NCBI RefSeq assembly: GCF_012295615.1
Contig: NZ_CP051183.1
Coordinates: forward strand, 2,507,001-2,571,000
DNA length: 64,000 nt
DNA from: Bermanella marisrubri
GTDB taxonomy: Bacteria; Pseudomonadota; Gammaproteobacteria; Pseudomonadales; Oceanobacteraceae
Direction of reading: 5' to 3'
The notes below the pieces were generated by a model, which saw only the letters and a program-made list of their open reading frames with translations, was not told the DNA's origin and ran no database searches. The position numbers and the translations under genes were made by a program. Of the stretch, positions 1 through 7,476 are shown in pieces (positions within the stretch are counted from its first letter, which is position 1; each line of letters opens with the position of its first letter).

Positions 1-1023
1 TCTGGCTTCAAGACTAGGCTGATGCTTGCGTAGTTTCCATAGAACCGCTTCGGGGCTTAATTGATTAATCTCGTAAATAGCTCGTCTTGGCGAATCCGCA
101 AAGGTTTTAAAAACATTACCAGCGCCGCTGTTGTACGCACTGATGATGCAATAAAGCTGACTCGTTGGGTGCTCAATTTTAGACAAATAACGATCGCGTA
201 GTATTTTTAAATAAGCACTGCCCACTAATATATTGTTTTGACTATTAAACAAAAACTGACGACTTGGTTGTCCCGTTTTGTTCAACACCTTTTCAAATAC
301 ATCACGACCAGCGGTGGACGGAATAATTTGCATCAAACCATAGGCGTTAGCATGACTCACAGCAAAAGGATTAAACGAGCTTTCAGTTTCAATGATGCCT
401 AAGATCAAACTCTCTGGCAGATTAAACCGATCGCTGTAGGTTTGCACCCAATGCTTGACTGTGTTCGCTGCTACTTGATTATGATCATCTACCAATTCCA
501 TTTGAACCCAAAATTTCTTTCCTTGTTGAGTTTCAGTTGTTTGCAGTCGAGTAGCGATTAAGTGATCCGCATATTGTTTGGCTCGCCACTCATAAGCAAT
601 GGCCTGTCCTTGATGGTCTAAAACCTGCCCCAGTAGAAAAGGTTTGCCGTCGCCTTTCACTTTACTAGCCGAATAAATATCGACACCGTTGGGGTCATTT
701 GGCGTGAGCAATGTCGTAACGATAGCACTTTTAAGTTGCTTTAACGGTTCACTATTGGCGAGTGTTTCAACACGTACAATACCGGATTCGAAGTCTACTC
801 GACTTCGACTAAGGTAATCATCTAAGTACTTAACATAGGCTTTTTGCGAGGAAAAACTGGCTTGTTCACCCCACTGCTGGCTAACTTGTTCACTAAAGAA
901 CGCATATTCCAACAGCACTGCCTGAACATCATCTGGCAGATGGGCAAAGTTATCAGGCAAAACACTGGCACGCACCGACATTATGAAAACAAGCGCGACT
1001 ACTAAAAGCGTAAGATATTTCAA
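1..1023 (-). CDS. MltC-like lytic murein transglycosylase (3' end cut by window edge)
   Basis: Periplasmic lytic transglycosylase that cleaves peptidoglycan glycan strands. I read about 340 codons from a TTG at 1023; no in-frame ATG or GTG precedes it and it opens a clear signal peptide (hydrophobic LTLLVVALVFIMSVRA). The N-terminal half resembles the DUF3393 region of MltC; the second half is an SLT lysozyme-like domain with the catalytic-Glu motif ESSFN (Glu about residue 214), GLMQIIPSTAG and AYNSGAGN. The last visible residues match the end of MltC, so perhaps only 15-20 residues are missing. Unlike E. coli MltC there is no lipobox cysteine, so it is probably soluble in the periplasm. It follows the DUF1329 gene by 96 nt holding paired repeats that may control it. 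Confidence 0.85.
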   Translation of the reverse strand, partial: MKYLTLLVVALVFIMSVRASVLPDNFAHLPDDVQAVLLEYAFFSEQVSQQWGEQASFSSQKAYVKYLDDYLSRSRVDFESGIVRVETLANSEPLKQLKSAIVTTLLTPNDPNGVDIYSASKVKGDGKPFLLGQVLDHQGQAIAYEWRAKQYADHLIATRLQTTETQQGKKFWVQMELVDDHNQVAANTVKHWVQTYSDRFNLPESLILGIIETESSFNPFAVSHANAYGLMQIIPSTAGRDVFEKVLNKTGQPSRQFLFNSQNNILVGSAYLKILRDRYLSKIEHPTSQLYCIISAYNSGAGNVFKTFADSPRRAIYEINQLSPEAVLWKLRKHQPSLEAR

Positions 1024-1027
1024 TGAT

Positions 1028-1106
1028 GCAACCCTAAAGAACGATAGGGTTATTTTGCCTAAGGCTAAGCAAGAAAACTAGGGTTGCCAATCAAGTCAGC
1101 AACCCT
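1028..1106 (-). promoter_or_regulatory. Four alternating complementary segments before the transglycosylase start; possible attenuator
   Basis: Read on the minus strand the segments are AGGGTTGC (1106-1099), GCAACCCT (1087-1080), AACCCT (1051-1046) and AGGGTTGC (1035-1028). Segment 1 pairs with 2 as a terminator-like stem followed by AGTTTTC. Segment 4, just before the TTG start and covering its likely ribosome-binding site, can pair with 2 or 3. The pairings exclude one another, so read-through from the DUF1329 gene could be coupled to translation. Complementarity is seen; function is inference. Confidence 0.45.
1080..1106 (-). terminator. Probable terminator of the DUF1329 gene
   Basis: Perfect 8-bp stem (AGGGTTGC with GCAACCCT) and an 11-nt loop, 13 nt after the DUF1329 stop, followed on the minus strand by AGTTTTC, a short U tract. 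Confidence 0.55.
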
Positions 1107-1119
1107 AAAGGGGAACTAT

Positions 1120-2469
1120 TTAGCGTGCTTCACGACGTAACGCAGACGAAGTAAATTCACGACGATTAAACTCAACGTTCATATCAATCGGATCACGCTC
1201 GTTATCTAGGCCTTCAGCGAAATAGCGATCTTGCACAAGATCATAGGTCACTTCTAGAGTACTGTAGACCATAGGTACTTGATAATAGTTGATGGTATGG
1301 GCTTCGGTTACTTGTAATAGTTTACCGTCTTCACCATATTCTTCTGCTAATACGATTTGCCATGTATCTTCGTCAAAATAATAGCGACGCTTGGCATACA
1401 AATGGCTCATGCCCAGGCGCAATGTTGCTTCAACAACCCAAACACGGTGAGGTTCGTATCGCAGCAATTGTGGGTTAATGTGTTTTGTGCCTGCAATATC
1501 ATCGATCTCTAAGTCACCTTGGTGAACTTGGTAAGCATTGTAAGGAATATATTTTTCCTGTTTACCAATTAGCTTCCAGTCGTAAAGGTTTGGCGCGCCG
1601 TTGAACATATCAACTTGGTCGATAGTACGCACACCGTTACTGTCGATATCTGCCGTATCATAAGCGAGGTCTGGAGTACGACGCACGCGACGTTGACCTG
1701 GCATATAGATCCAAGATTTACGAGGACTGCGAATCTGATCCAAGGTTTCATGAACCAGTGTCATCTGTCCTGACATGCGCGCAGGAGATAAGGTTTTTCG
1801 TTTTAGATAGAAAATCTTGTTGTCGATTTCTGGCAGAGTAATGCCAGGCTCACTGTAAGCAAAATAATACTGATATTCGCGAGTCGTGATCGACTTATCA
1901 CCGCCAGACGTTGTATTTAACGTAGACGATGTATATTCCCAGCTTAAACCGCGATAACGCAAAGTATGGTTCCAAAGAACTTCAGCACCATCTGAGGGAA
2001 TAGGAAATGGGCTCGCCATAATCGTATTGCGAACACCAGTACCATAAGGCTGAAGCTCTGCGGTCACTGCATTCTTTTTCACTGCATCGTACACAAATTT
2101 CGGATAGGCGGCACTGCGGCGGCTCGGATATACGCGGATACTGTAAGTGGGGTATTTCTTCAGTAAGGCGATTTGACCAGGAGTCAGGTACTGCTCAAAT
2201 TGCTTGTAATTAGCTAACGTGATTTCGTGTCTAACACGATCAGTGGCATATGGATCAGGATGAAATTCACCTTCTTCATAACCTTTAACTGGTTGAGTAA
2301 TGCCACCCGTCCACGCTGGAATGCTACCGCTAGCATTACCTGCTTTTTCTGCCCCCATTGGCGTTAAATCTTTTCCCAGTCGAGCCGCCTCTTGCGGACT
2401 CACCTTTGCCATCGCCAAGCCCGACGTCATGGTGGCGATTATCAGGACAGTATTGAGCAAGTATTTCAC
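1120..2469 (-). CDS. DUF1329 family exported protein
   Basis: A 449-residue secreted protein of the DUF1329 family, whose fold is related to outer-membrane lipoprotein-sorting proteins; the molecular role is not established. It has an N-terminal signal peptide (MKYLLNTVLIIATMTSGLAMA) and the family's opening pattern VSPQEAARLGKDLTPMGAEKAG followed by IPAWTGG. The start is GTG at 2469, supported by AGGAG six nt upstream. Many relatives sit beside a DUF1302 gene, often with RND transporters, in lipid or hydrocarbon contexts; here no such partner is present and the gene stands alone ahead of the transglycosylase. The family assignment is firm; a function in lipid transport would be inference. 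Confidence 0.88.
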   Translation of the reverse strand: MKYLLNTVLIIATMTSGLAMAKVSPQEAARLGKDLTPMGAEKAGNASGSIPAWTGGITQPVKGYEEGEFHPDPYATDRVRHEITLANYKQFEQYLTPGQIALLKKYPTYSIRVYPSRRSAAYPKFVYDAVKKNAVTAELQPYGTGVRNTIMASPFPIPSDGAEVLWNHTLRYRGLSWEYTSSTLNTTSGGDKSITTREYQYYFAYSEPGITLPEIDNKIFYLKRKTLSPARMSGQMTLVHETLDQIRSPRKSWIYMPGQRRVRRTPDLAYDTADIDSNGVRTIDQVDMFNGAPNLYDWKLIGKQEKYIPYNAYQVHQGDLEIDDIAGTKHINPQLLRYEPHRVWVVEATLRLGMSHLYAKRRYYFDEDTWQIVLAEEYGEDGKLLQVTEAHTINYYQVPMVYSTLEVTYDLVQDRYFAEGLDNERDPIDMNVEFNRREFTSSALRREAR

Positions 2470-2677
2470 TTAGCACTCCTATGATCTGTTAACTGCTACT
2501 TTAAAGCAGCACGAACTATTATTCTTTTAGGTTCGATGCACGATTGTGATTGAGCAAAATCAGAACATTTGTTCTACAATCAGCTGTTTAAACGGCGCGC
2601 AGTGTAGCACAAATCGTCCATAAGGATTAGACGTATTGCACATATTATGGAACACACTGTTCAATATGGCGCACGTT

Positions 2678-3457
2678 TTAGAGCTTTAAAGCACGGTAAA
2701 AATTCGCGCTACTATCAGCATAGACTCGCTGCACCGGCTGTAAACGCAGGTCTGCGATGTGTTCCGCGATTTTAGGAACATTGAGAGGCGTATTAATTTG
2801 ACTGGGTGCGAAGGCGGGCGGCATGTCAGGGCTGTCCGTTTCTAACACATAAGCATGATCTGGCAGGCTTCTCACCATTTTTTGCATGGCTTTTGCCCTC
2901 GGGTATGTCAAAGCACCACCTAAACCCAAGACAAACCCCAAATCCAAATAGCGTTGGGCCTGCACAACACTACCACTGAAAGCATGAATGATTCCGCCAT
3001 TGGTGAAGTGCTTTTGCTTCAACAGCTTACTCAGCAGATCATGGGCTTTGCGGCAATGTATAACCACCGGCAAACCCTTATCAATAGCTATATCAAGCTG
3101 AGCGTTCAGTAGTTGCCACTGACGTTCCCTTGTTTCCTCGGGTAACAAATAATCAATACCAACTTCACCGACCGCTTGAGGCTTATGTTCATCTATAGCA
3201 GACGTGAGTCGCTCTAAATGTTGATCTGAATGTTGCTCATGAAAATAAGGATGCAGACCTAATGCGAAGTACACTTTGGCGGAATTGCCATCTGCCTGAG
3301 CCTTGCGGGCAATATCGACAACCCTATTGAGATTACTATTTGCCACAGACGGTAGCAAAACAGCATCACAATGCGCTTGCTTTAAATCTTGTAACAGCGT
3401 CTCCACGGGAGATAACTCAGGGAAATCAATGTGACAATGGCTGTCTATCCACGCCAT
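2678..3457 (-). CDS. TatD family metal-dependent hydrolase (YjjV-like)
   Basis: Cytoplasmic metal-dependent nuclease of the TatD family, 259 residues, the same length as E. coli YjjV. The metal-binding HxH is visible at the start (DSHCHID, His7 and His9), with further family motifs ALGLHPYF, VGEVGIDYL, VIHCRKAHD, IHAFSGS and LETDSPDMPP. GAGGTGCAG upstream of the ATG supports the start. YjjV-type paralogues are linked to DNA processing and deoxynucleoside handling, but the physiological substrate is not settled. Monocistronic here, with a 256-bp gap to the divergent gene. Confidence 0.9.
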   Translation of the reverse strand: MAWIDSHCHIDFPELSPVETLLQDLKQAHCDAVLLPSVANSNLNRVVDIARKAQADGNSAKVYFALGLHPYFHEQHSDQHLERLTSAIDEHKPQAVGEVGIDYLLPEETRERQWQLLNAQLDIAIDKGLPVVIHCRKAHDLLSKLLKQKHFTNGGIIHAFSGSVVQAQRYLDLGFVLGLGGALTYPRAKAMQKMVRSLPDHAYVLETDSPDMPPAFAPSQINTPLNVPKIAEHIADLRLQPVQRVYADSSANFYRALKL

Positions 3458-3622
3458 AACTGCACCTCAGGTAATAGTAAGGCCACACTAACATAAATCA
3501 GACATAAGCAAATGTTTGAAAAAGACTATCTCAAGCTCAGCGTTATTTAGCCGATATAAACCATAGACCAATACTTGATTACCTACGTATAAAAAGTGGT
3601 GATTGAGCGAGGTTTTGTCAGT

Positions 3623-3652
3623 TTGGGCAAGCATTTTGCTTCATAGTATATA
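3623..3652 (+). promoter_or_regulatory. Candidate promoter for the 3714 gene
   Basis: TTGGGC at 3623-3628 and TATATA at 3647-3652 with an 18-bp spacer resemble a sigma-70 promoter about 60 nt ahead of the GTG start. Sequence match only. Confidence 0.35.
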
Positions 3653-3713
3653 AAGCCATGAAACTGCCACTTTTTGACACAGCAGTGCATCCATTGGAGC
3701 CGGGAGGTAAACC

Positions 3714-4082
3714 GTGGATTTAAGTAATCAAGAATTGCGTGAGCAAATCATCCATCCAACATTAGACTACTTGGACAAATCCGGTGTCGCCGCAGAAAAC
3801 ATCCTCGTAGCGATCGTGCGACAAAAGCAAAAACGTATTGAGCAAGGTTCAGGCAAAGGATTGGGTCCATATCAAATTGATATCGCCACCCATCAATTAG
3901 TTTGGGACAAGTACTTAGCCTTCCACCCAGATCTGGCTAGTCGCGTAAGGGGTTTAGCCTCTCAACGGGCTTTCTTAGAAGATCCTCATAGCGAACTTGC
4001 TACCAATTTATGCTATGCCACTGCAATAGCTTGGGTATTGTATATATTACACCCTGAAGAACTTAACCATCACGTTGCATAA
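3714..4082 (+). CDS. Small lysozyme-fold-like protein lacking the expected catalytic Glu
   Basis: 122 residues starting at GTG, supported by GGGAGG seven nt upstream. From memory the sequence lines up with a phage/prophage family annotated as transglycosylase-like or hypothetical: an N-terminal helix ending TLDYL, then AAENIL, GLGPYQIDIATHQLVWDKYL and LCYATAIAWVLYI, where relatives show AAENLLLGTAAQES, ALGIFQMEPATH and Y-rich helices. The position where relatives have the presumed catalytic Glu (AAQES) reads VRQKQ here. No signal peptide is evident. It could be a degenerate endolysin reused for binding, or an unrelated protein. It sits alone between tatD-like and trmN6; no other phage gene is near. 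Confidence 0.6.
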   Translation: MDLSNQELREQIIHPTLDYLDKSGVAAENILVAIVRQKQKRIEQGSGKGLGPYQIDIATHQLVWDKYLAFHPDLASRVRGLASQRAFLEDPHSELATNLCYATAIAWVLYILHPEELNHHVA

Positions 4083-4168
4083 CACATGGATCAACCGCAA
4101 GCCACGGATTGGCTTACGACTCTTTGCAGAATGTGCTTTAATCCACAACGTTCTATTTAGAGTTAATC

Positions 4169-4891
4169 ATGTCTCAATTCCATTTTAAACAGTTCTCTAT
4201 CGTACAAACCAACAGCGCAATGAAAGTCACCTTAGACGCCTGTTTGTTCGCTGCTTATATAGCAAGAGAGTCTTCCGCTCCTGAATATGTTTTAGACCTG
4301 GGTATGGGCACTGGTGTTTTGGGGTTAATGCTTGCGCAAGCATTTGACGCACACATCACAGGAATCGAACTGGACAGCGATGCATGTAGAGACGCACATA
4401 CGAACATTGAAGCCAGCCCATTTTCTAACCGAGTCCGTGTCCTTCAAGCCGATATTCGCCAGTGGCGCGACACTCGTCGTTCTGATTTAATCGTCAGTAA
4501 TCCGCCTTTTTTTACGGCTCATTTAGCGAACCCGAATAAACAAAAGGCCATGGCACGCCATAATAATCACCTGCCTTTTTCAGAGCTAGTTGGTTCAATT
4601 CAACGTCATTTGCATCCAAATGGCGAAGCGTGGCTTTTGCTACCTCGAAGTGAACTACATGCGCTGGAAGCATGCCTAGAAAAAACAGATCTTACGGTTC
4701 ACACAGTCGTCTATGTTCGTAGCAAAACCACAAAGCCTCCCCATCGCGTATTTGTTTGTCTTACTTTTGAGAAAAAGCGATCTAACAATGACGATCAGGA
4801 CGTAAAAGAGGATCACATTTGTATTCATAACAATAGTGGGTATGATGAAAAATTCATCGAATTGCTAAAGCCGTACTATTTGAAACTATAA
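4169..4891 (+). CDS. trmN6: tRNA1(Val) (adenine(37)-N6)-methyltransferase
   Basis: Transfers a methyl group from SAM to N6 of A37 in tRNA1(Val) (YfiC/TrmN6 family). 240 residues. Motif I LDLGMGTGVLG (about 42-52), acidic motif GIELDSDACR, and the N6-adenine catalytic motif NPPF at 111-114 are all present, as is the family's start FHFKQFSIVQ. The C-terminal region contains the RVFVCLTFEK strand typical of YfiC. It is followed after 10 nt by the Bax-like gene, whose AAGGA site lies in that gap, so the two are probably cotranscribed. Confidence 0.9.
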   Translation: MSQFHFKQFSIVQTNSAMKVTLDACLFAAYIARESSAPEYVLDLGMGTGVLGLMLAQAFDAHITGIELDSDACRDAHTNIEASPFSNRVRVLQADIRQWRDTRRSDLIVSNPPFFTAHLANPNKQKAMARHNNHLPFSELVGSIQRHLHPNGEAWLLLPRSELHALEACLEKTDLTVHTVVYVRSKTTKPPHRVFVCLTFEKKRSNNDDQDVKEDHICIHNNSGYDEKFIELLKPYYLKL

Positions 4892-4901
4892 GGATATTTT
4901 A

Positions 4902-5657
4902 ATGACCAATTCAAATACTTCAATCGCACTGCTTACGATCATTTTGATCTCTTCATTCACTGCGGGGTATTTATTCCCGACAAATACCGAGAAAAAATAT
5001 AAATTCGAAGTCGAAACCATGCCTGACTTTCGTCAATATGAAAATGTGCAAAAGAAAAAGCAGGATTTCTTTAACTTCTTACTACCACGAGTAAAAGTTG
5101 CCAATGAAAATATTCTTGAAGAACGGCGCTGGCTACTTGAATTAGATCTTTCAAACCTTAGTGATGACCAAGAGCAGCGATTAAATGAGCTAGCTGAAAA
5201 ATATGAAGTTGATGATTATGAGAACTCAGAGCAATTATTTACCGTTCTGAAACGCCGCATTGACGTGCTACCTCCGTCAATGGTTTTAGCACAGGCAGCA
5301 AATGAGTCTGCTTGGGGAACATCCCGTTTTGCACGCAAAGGTAACAACTTGTTCGGCCAATGGTGTTATGTAGAGGGTTGCGGTTTAATTCCCAAAAACC
5401 GCAATGATAATGGCCGTCACGAAGTTGCAAAATTTGACGACGTACAAGAGTCAATCGAGAGCTACATGCGCAATTTAAACTCGCAATTTTCCTACAAAGA
5501 TCTTCGCATACAGCGCTCAAACATGCGCAAAAACAACGAAAAAATCAGTGGATACAAACTCGCAGCTGGGCTCATTAAGTACAGCACACGTCGCGAGGAA
5601 TACATCAAAGAGATTCGCGCCATGATTAAACAGAATCGACTTGGTCAATATGATTAA
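4902..5657 (+). CDS. Bax-like glucosaminidase, membrane anchored
   Basis: Putative peptidoglycan hydrolase with a C-terminal glucosaminidase domain as in E. coli Bax. 251 residues. An N-terminal hydrophobic segment (about 8-24, ALLTIILISSFTAGYLF) has no lipobox and should act as a signal anchor. The linker is charged; the enzyme domain runs from about 110 to 245, with catalytic Glu135 in QAANESAWGTSRFA and the family motifs GNNLFGQWCY and ESIESYMRNLN. The physiological substrate is unproven. Likely translated with trmN6 (10-nt gap). A hairpin 19 nt after the stop lies between this gene and the convergent DUF1456 gene. Confidence 0.85.
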   Translation: MTNSNTSIALLTIILISSFTAGYLFPTNTEKKYKFEVETMPDFRQYENVQKKKQDFFNFLLPRVKVANENILEERRWLLELDLSNLSDDQEQRLNELAEKYEVDDYENSEQLFTVLKRRIDVLPPSMVLAQAANESAWGTSRFARKGNNLFGQWCYVEGCGLIPKNRNDNGRHEVAKFDDVQESIESYMRNLNSQFSYKDLRIQRSNMRKNNEKISGYKLAAGLIKYSTRREEYIKEIRAMIKQNRLGQYD

Positions 5658-5675
5658 TCTCGACTACACTGACGG

Positions 5676-5698
5676 GCCATACTCTTATTGAGTATGGC
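5676..5698. terminator. Hairpin between convergent genes
   Basis: Perfect 9-bp stem (GCCATACTC with GAGTATGGC) and a 5-nt loop in the 45-bp gap between convergent genes. Neither strand has a real U tract, so intrinsic termination would be weak; it may act as an mRNA end stabiliser. Confidence 0.4.
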
Positions 5699-5702
5699 TA
5701 AA

Positions 5703-6467
5703 TCAACCATTAACCGCCGTTTTCTTACCCCAAATAGATTCGTTAGTAGCGCTACCAGAAAGCCTTCTTTCCTCTACTTTCTCATCACCTGATTGCGACT
5801 TACTCAATGAAATAGTTTTTCTCTTTTGACTTTCGTTATTCCTATCACTGCGAGCGGTTTTTTTGGGATTCTGATAAACCACTTTTTTGACACTGCTCTT
5901 TTTCTTCGAAAATGGTTTGCTCTTCTTATCATTGCTTGAATCATTTTCTCTACGATTCTCAGCAGTGGCCTTTAAAGCTTGATATTTTGATTGAGGCTCG
6001 GCGGTAGATTGCTTTCCACAATGTAATTGCAGACCTTGCAAAAAATTACGTAACAATTGATCTTGGCACTGTCGATAATGTCTGTGCTCTGGTTTACGGA
6101 ACAAAGCACTTAATTCTGCTCTACCCACCGGAAATCGCGCTAGCGAGAGCATTGATAAAATATCATCATCTCTGTAATTCAAAGCAATTTTTAGCTTTCT
6201 TAAGATGATGTTATTGTTTAACTGGTACTCGGCTCTCGGTATTTTACCGTCTTGAGTTCCACGACGCGTGATGATGAGTCCATTTAAAAATTGAGCCATT
6301 TCATGGTCGGAGCAACGTACATAATCAGGATCGTCATCCTTTTTTAGCCAAGTTTTTACAAGATCCTTAGTAACAGCAAACTTCACACTTGCACAAATGT
6401 CGACTAAGTTTTGATCTGAATAATTAAATGTATAGCGTAAACGACGCAGAATGTAGTTATTGGTCAC
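5703..6467 (-). CDS. DUF1456 family protein with a long basic C-terminal tail
   Basis: Two tandem DUF1456 repeats as in E. coli YehS: residues about 1-70 (NNYILRRLRYTFNYSD, then CSDHEMAQFLNGLII) and about 83-155 (NNNIILRKLKIALNYRDDDI, then CQDQLLRNFLQGL). YehS is about 156 residues; this protein has 254. The additional tail of about 95 residues is very rich in Lys, Arg, Ser and Asn and looks disordered and nucleic-acid binding, though that is inference. Molecular function of the family is unknown. Cytoplasmic; 117 bp separates it from the DUF2986 gene on the same strand. Confidence 0.85.
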   Translation of the reverse strand: MTNNYILRRLRYTFNYSDQNLVDICASVKFAVTKDLVKTWLKKDDDPDYVRCSDHEMAQFLNGLIITRRGTQDGKIPRAEYQLNNNIILRKLKIALNYRDDDILSMLSLARFPVGRAELSALFRKPEHRHYRQCQDQLLRNFLQGLQLHCGKQSTAEPQSKYQALKATAENRRENDSSNDKKSKPFSKKKSSVKKVVYQNPKKTARSDRNNESQKRKTISLSKSQSGDEKVEERRLSGSATNESIWGKKTAVNG

Positions 6468-6584
6468 GGAGTTCTCAATTCGAAAAAAGTCTGATTCTAC
6501 AGGACTTCAGAAGTGTGAAAGGGCTTTAAAAATGAATCGATCTAAAAAGAGATTCCAAAGACGGCTTTACTGTATGGCAGCCAT

Positions 6585-6752
6585 CTACTGAATTGCTATA
6601 TCTGGTCGTTGTTCGTCCTCGTCATCCAAAGATTCAAGCTTTGCTCGCTCTGCTTTAGATATGTATTTAGGCTTATTCTTGGGATTAGCCCTCAAATTTG
6701 CCTTTTTCGCTTTAGCAGACAATTTGCTGTAGATTTTCTTTCTTCGATTCAT
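6585..6752 (-). CDS. DUF2986 small basic protein
   Basis: 55-residue protein starting MNRRKKIYSKLSAKAKK and containing PKNKPKYISKAERAKLE, the signature of DUF2986, a family of short basic gammaproteobacterial proteins of unknown role. The open frame extends 23 codons upstream, but the family begins at MNRRKK, so I place the start at 6752. The last ten residues are acidic (ESLDDEDEQRPD). It may bind nucleic acid; nothing in the neighbourhood confirms this. Confidence 0.75.
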   Translation of the reverse strand: MNRRKKIYSKLSAKAKKANLRANPKNKPKYISKAERAKLESLDDEDEQRPDIAIQ

Positions 6753-6793
6753 TGCAATCTCAAACAACAAGACATCATTAACAAGATGCCATT

Positions 6794-6837
6794 GCAAAAA
6801 AGCCATGCAAATAAGCGGCAAAAGGCGGCTTATTTGC
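6794..6837 (-). terminator. Rho-independent terminator after msrA
   Basis: On the minus strand a 10-bp stem (GCAAATAAGC with GCTTATTTGC, 6807-6837) closes 8 nt past the msrA stop and is followed by ATGGCTTTTTTGC, a six-T run. Confidence 0.7.
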
Positions 6838-6845
6838 AGAGTTAC

Positions 6846-7466
6846 TTAAACGCAGGTGACGCCTGTACCCTTCAGTCCACAATAACCATTGGGTACTTTA
6901 TGCAAATATTGTTGGTGTTCATCCTCGGCAAAATAAAACTCACGAGCCTTATTAATTTCAGTAGTAATCTCACCAATACCCGCTTTCTTCAGTTCATCTT
7001 GATACAGATTTCGGCTTCGCTCTGCCAATACCTTCTGCATATCATCCTCCCAAAAAATAGCAGATCGATATTGTGTTCCTGTATCATTGCCTTGGCGCAT
7101 ACCCTGAGTCGGATCATGATTTTCCCAAAACGACTCAAGCAGAGTCCAATAATCCGTAACCTCTTGGTTGTAAACCACCATTACAGTTTCAGTATGACCC
7201 GTGTCCCCGCTGCATACCTCTTGGTAGGTCGGGTTAGGAGTATAACCTCCCATATAGCCGACAGCTGTACAGTAAACCCCTTCTTGTTGCCAAAATAGAC
7301 GCTCAGCCCCCCAAAAACAGCCCATTGCAAAATAGGCTTTTTTTGCATGTGTAGGCCAAGGGCCTACCATACTACGACCGAATACTTGATGCTTATTAAC
7401 AACTGGCATCTTCTCTTCGCGACCAGGCAACGCCTGCTCACGACTGATCATATCTTGCTTACCCAT
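6846..7466 (-). CDS. msrA: Peptide-methionine (S)-S-oxide reductase
   Basis: Reduces methionine-S-sulfoxide in proteins and free methionine, repairing oxidative damage. 206 residues, close to E. coli MsrA (212) and with the same extended N-terminus. The nucleophile is Cys50 in GCFWGAERLFW; further motifs are GYMGGYTPNPTY, SGDTGHTE, FWENHDPT and the C-terminal YCGLKGTGVTC that carries a resolving cysteine. No signal peptide, so cytoplasmic. It starts 10 nt after the recD stop and may be the last gene of the rec transcript, with a terminator just beyond. Confidence 0.95.
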   Translation of the reverse strand: MGKQDMISREQALPGREEKMPVVNKHQVFGRSMVGPWPTHAKKAYFAMGCFWGAERLFWQQEGVYCTAVGYMGGYTPNPTYQEVCSGDTGHTETVMVVYNQEVTDYWTLLESFWENHDPTQGMRQGNDTGTQYRSAIFWEDDMQKVLAERSRNLYQDELKKAGIGEITTEINKAREFYFAEDEHQQYLHKVPNGYCGLKGTGVTCV

Positions 7467-7476
7467 TGGGCACCTC

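Noticed and set aside
3591-3675. Inverted repeat AAAAAGTGG ... CCACTTTTT
   Set aside because: The arms are 67 bp apart and AT-rich; expected by chance at this composition.
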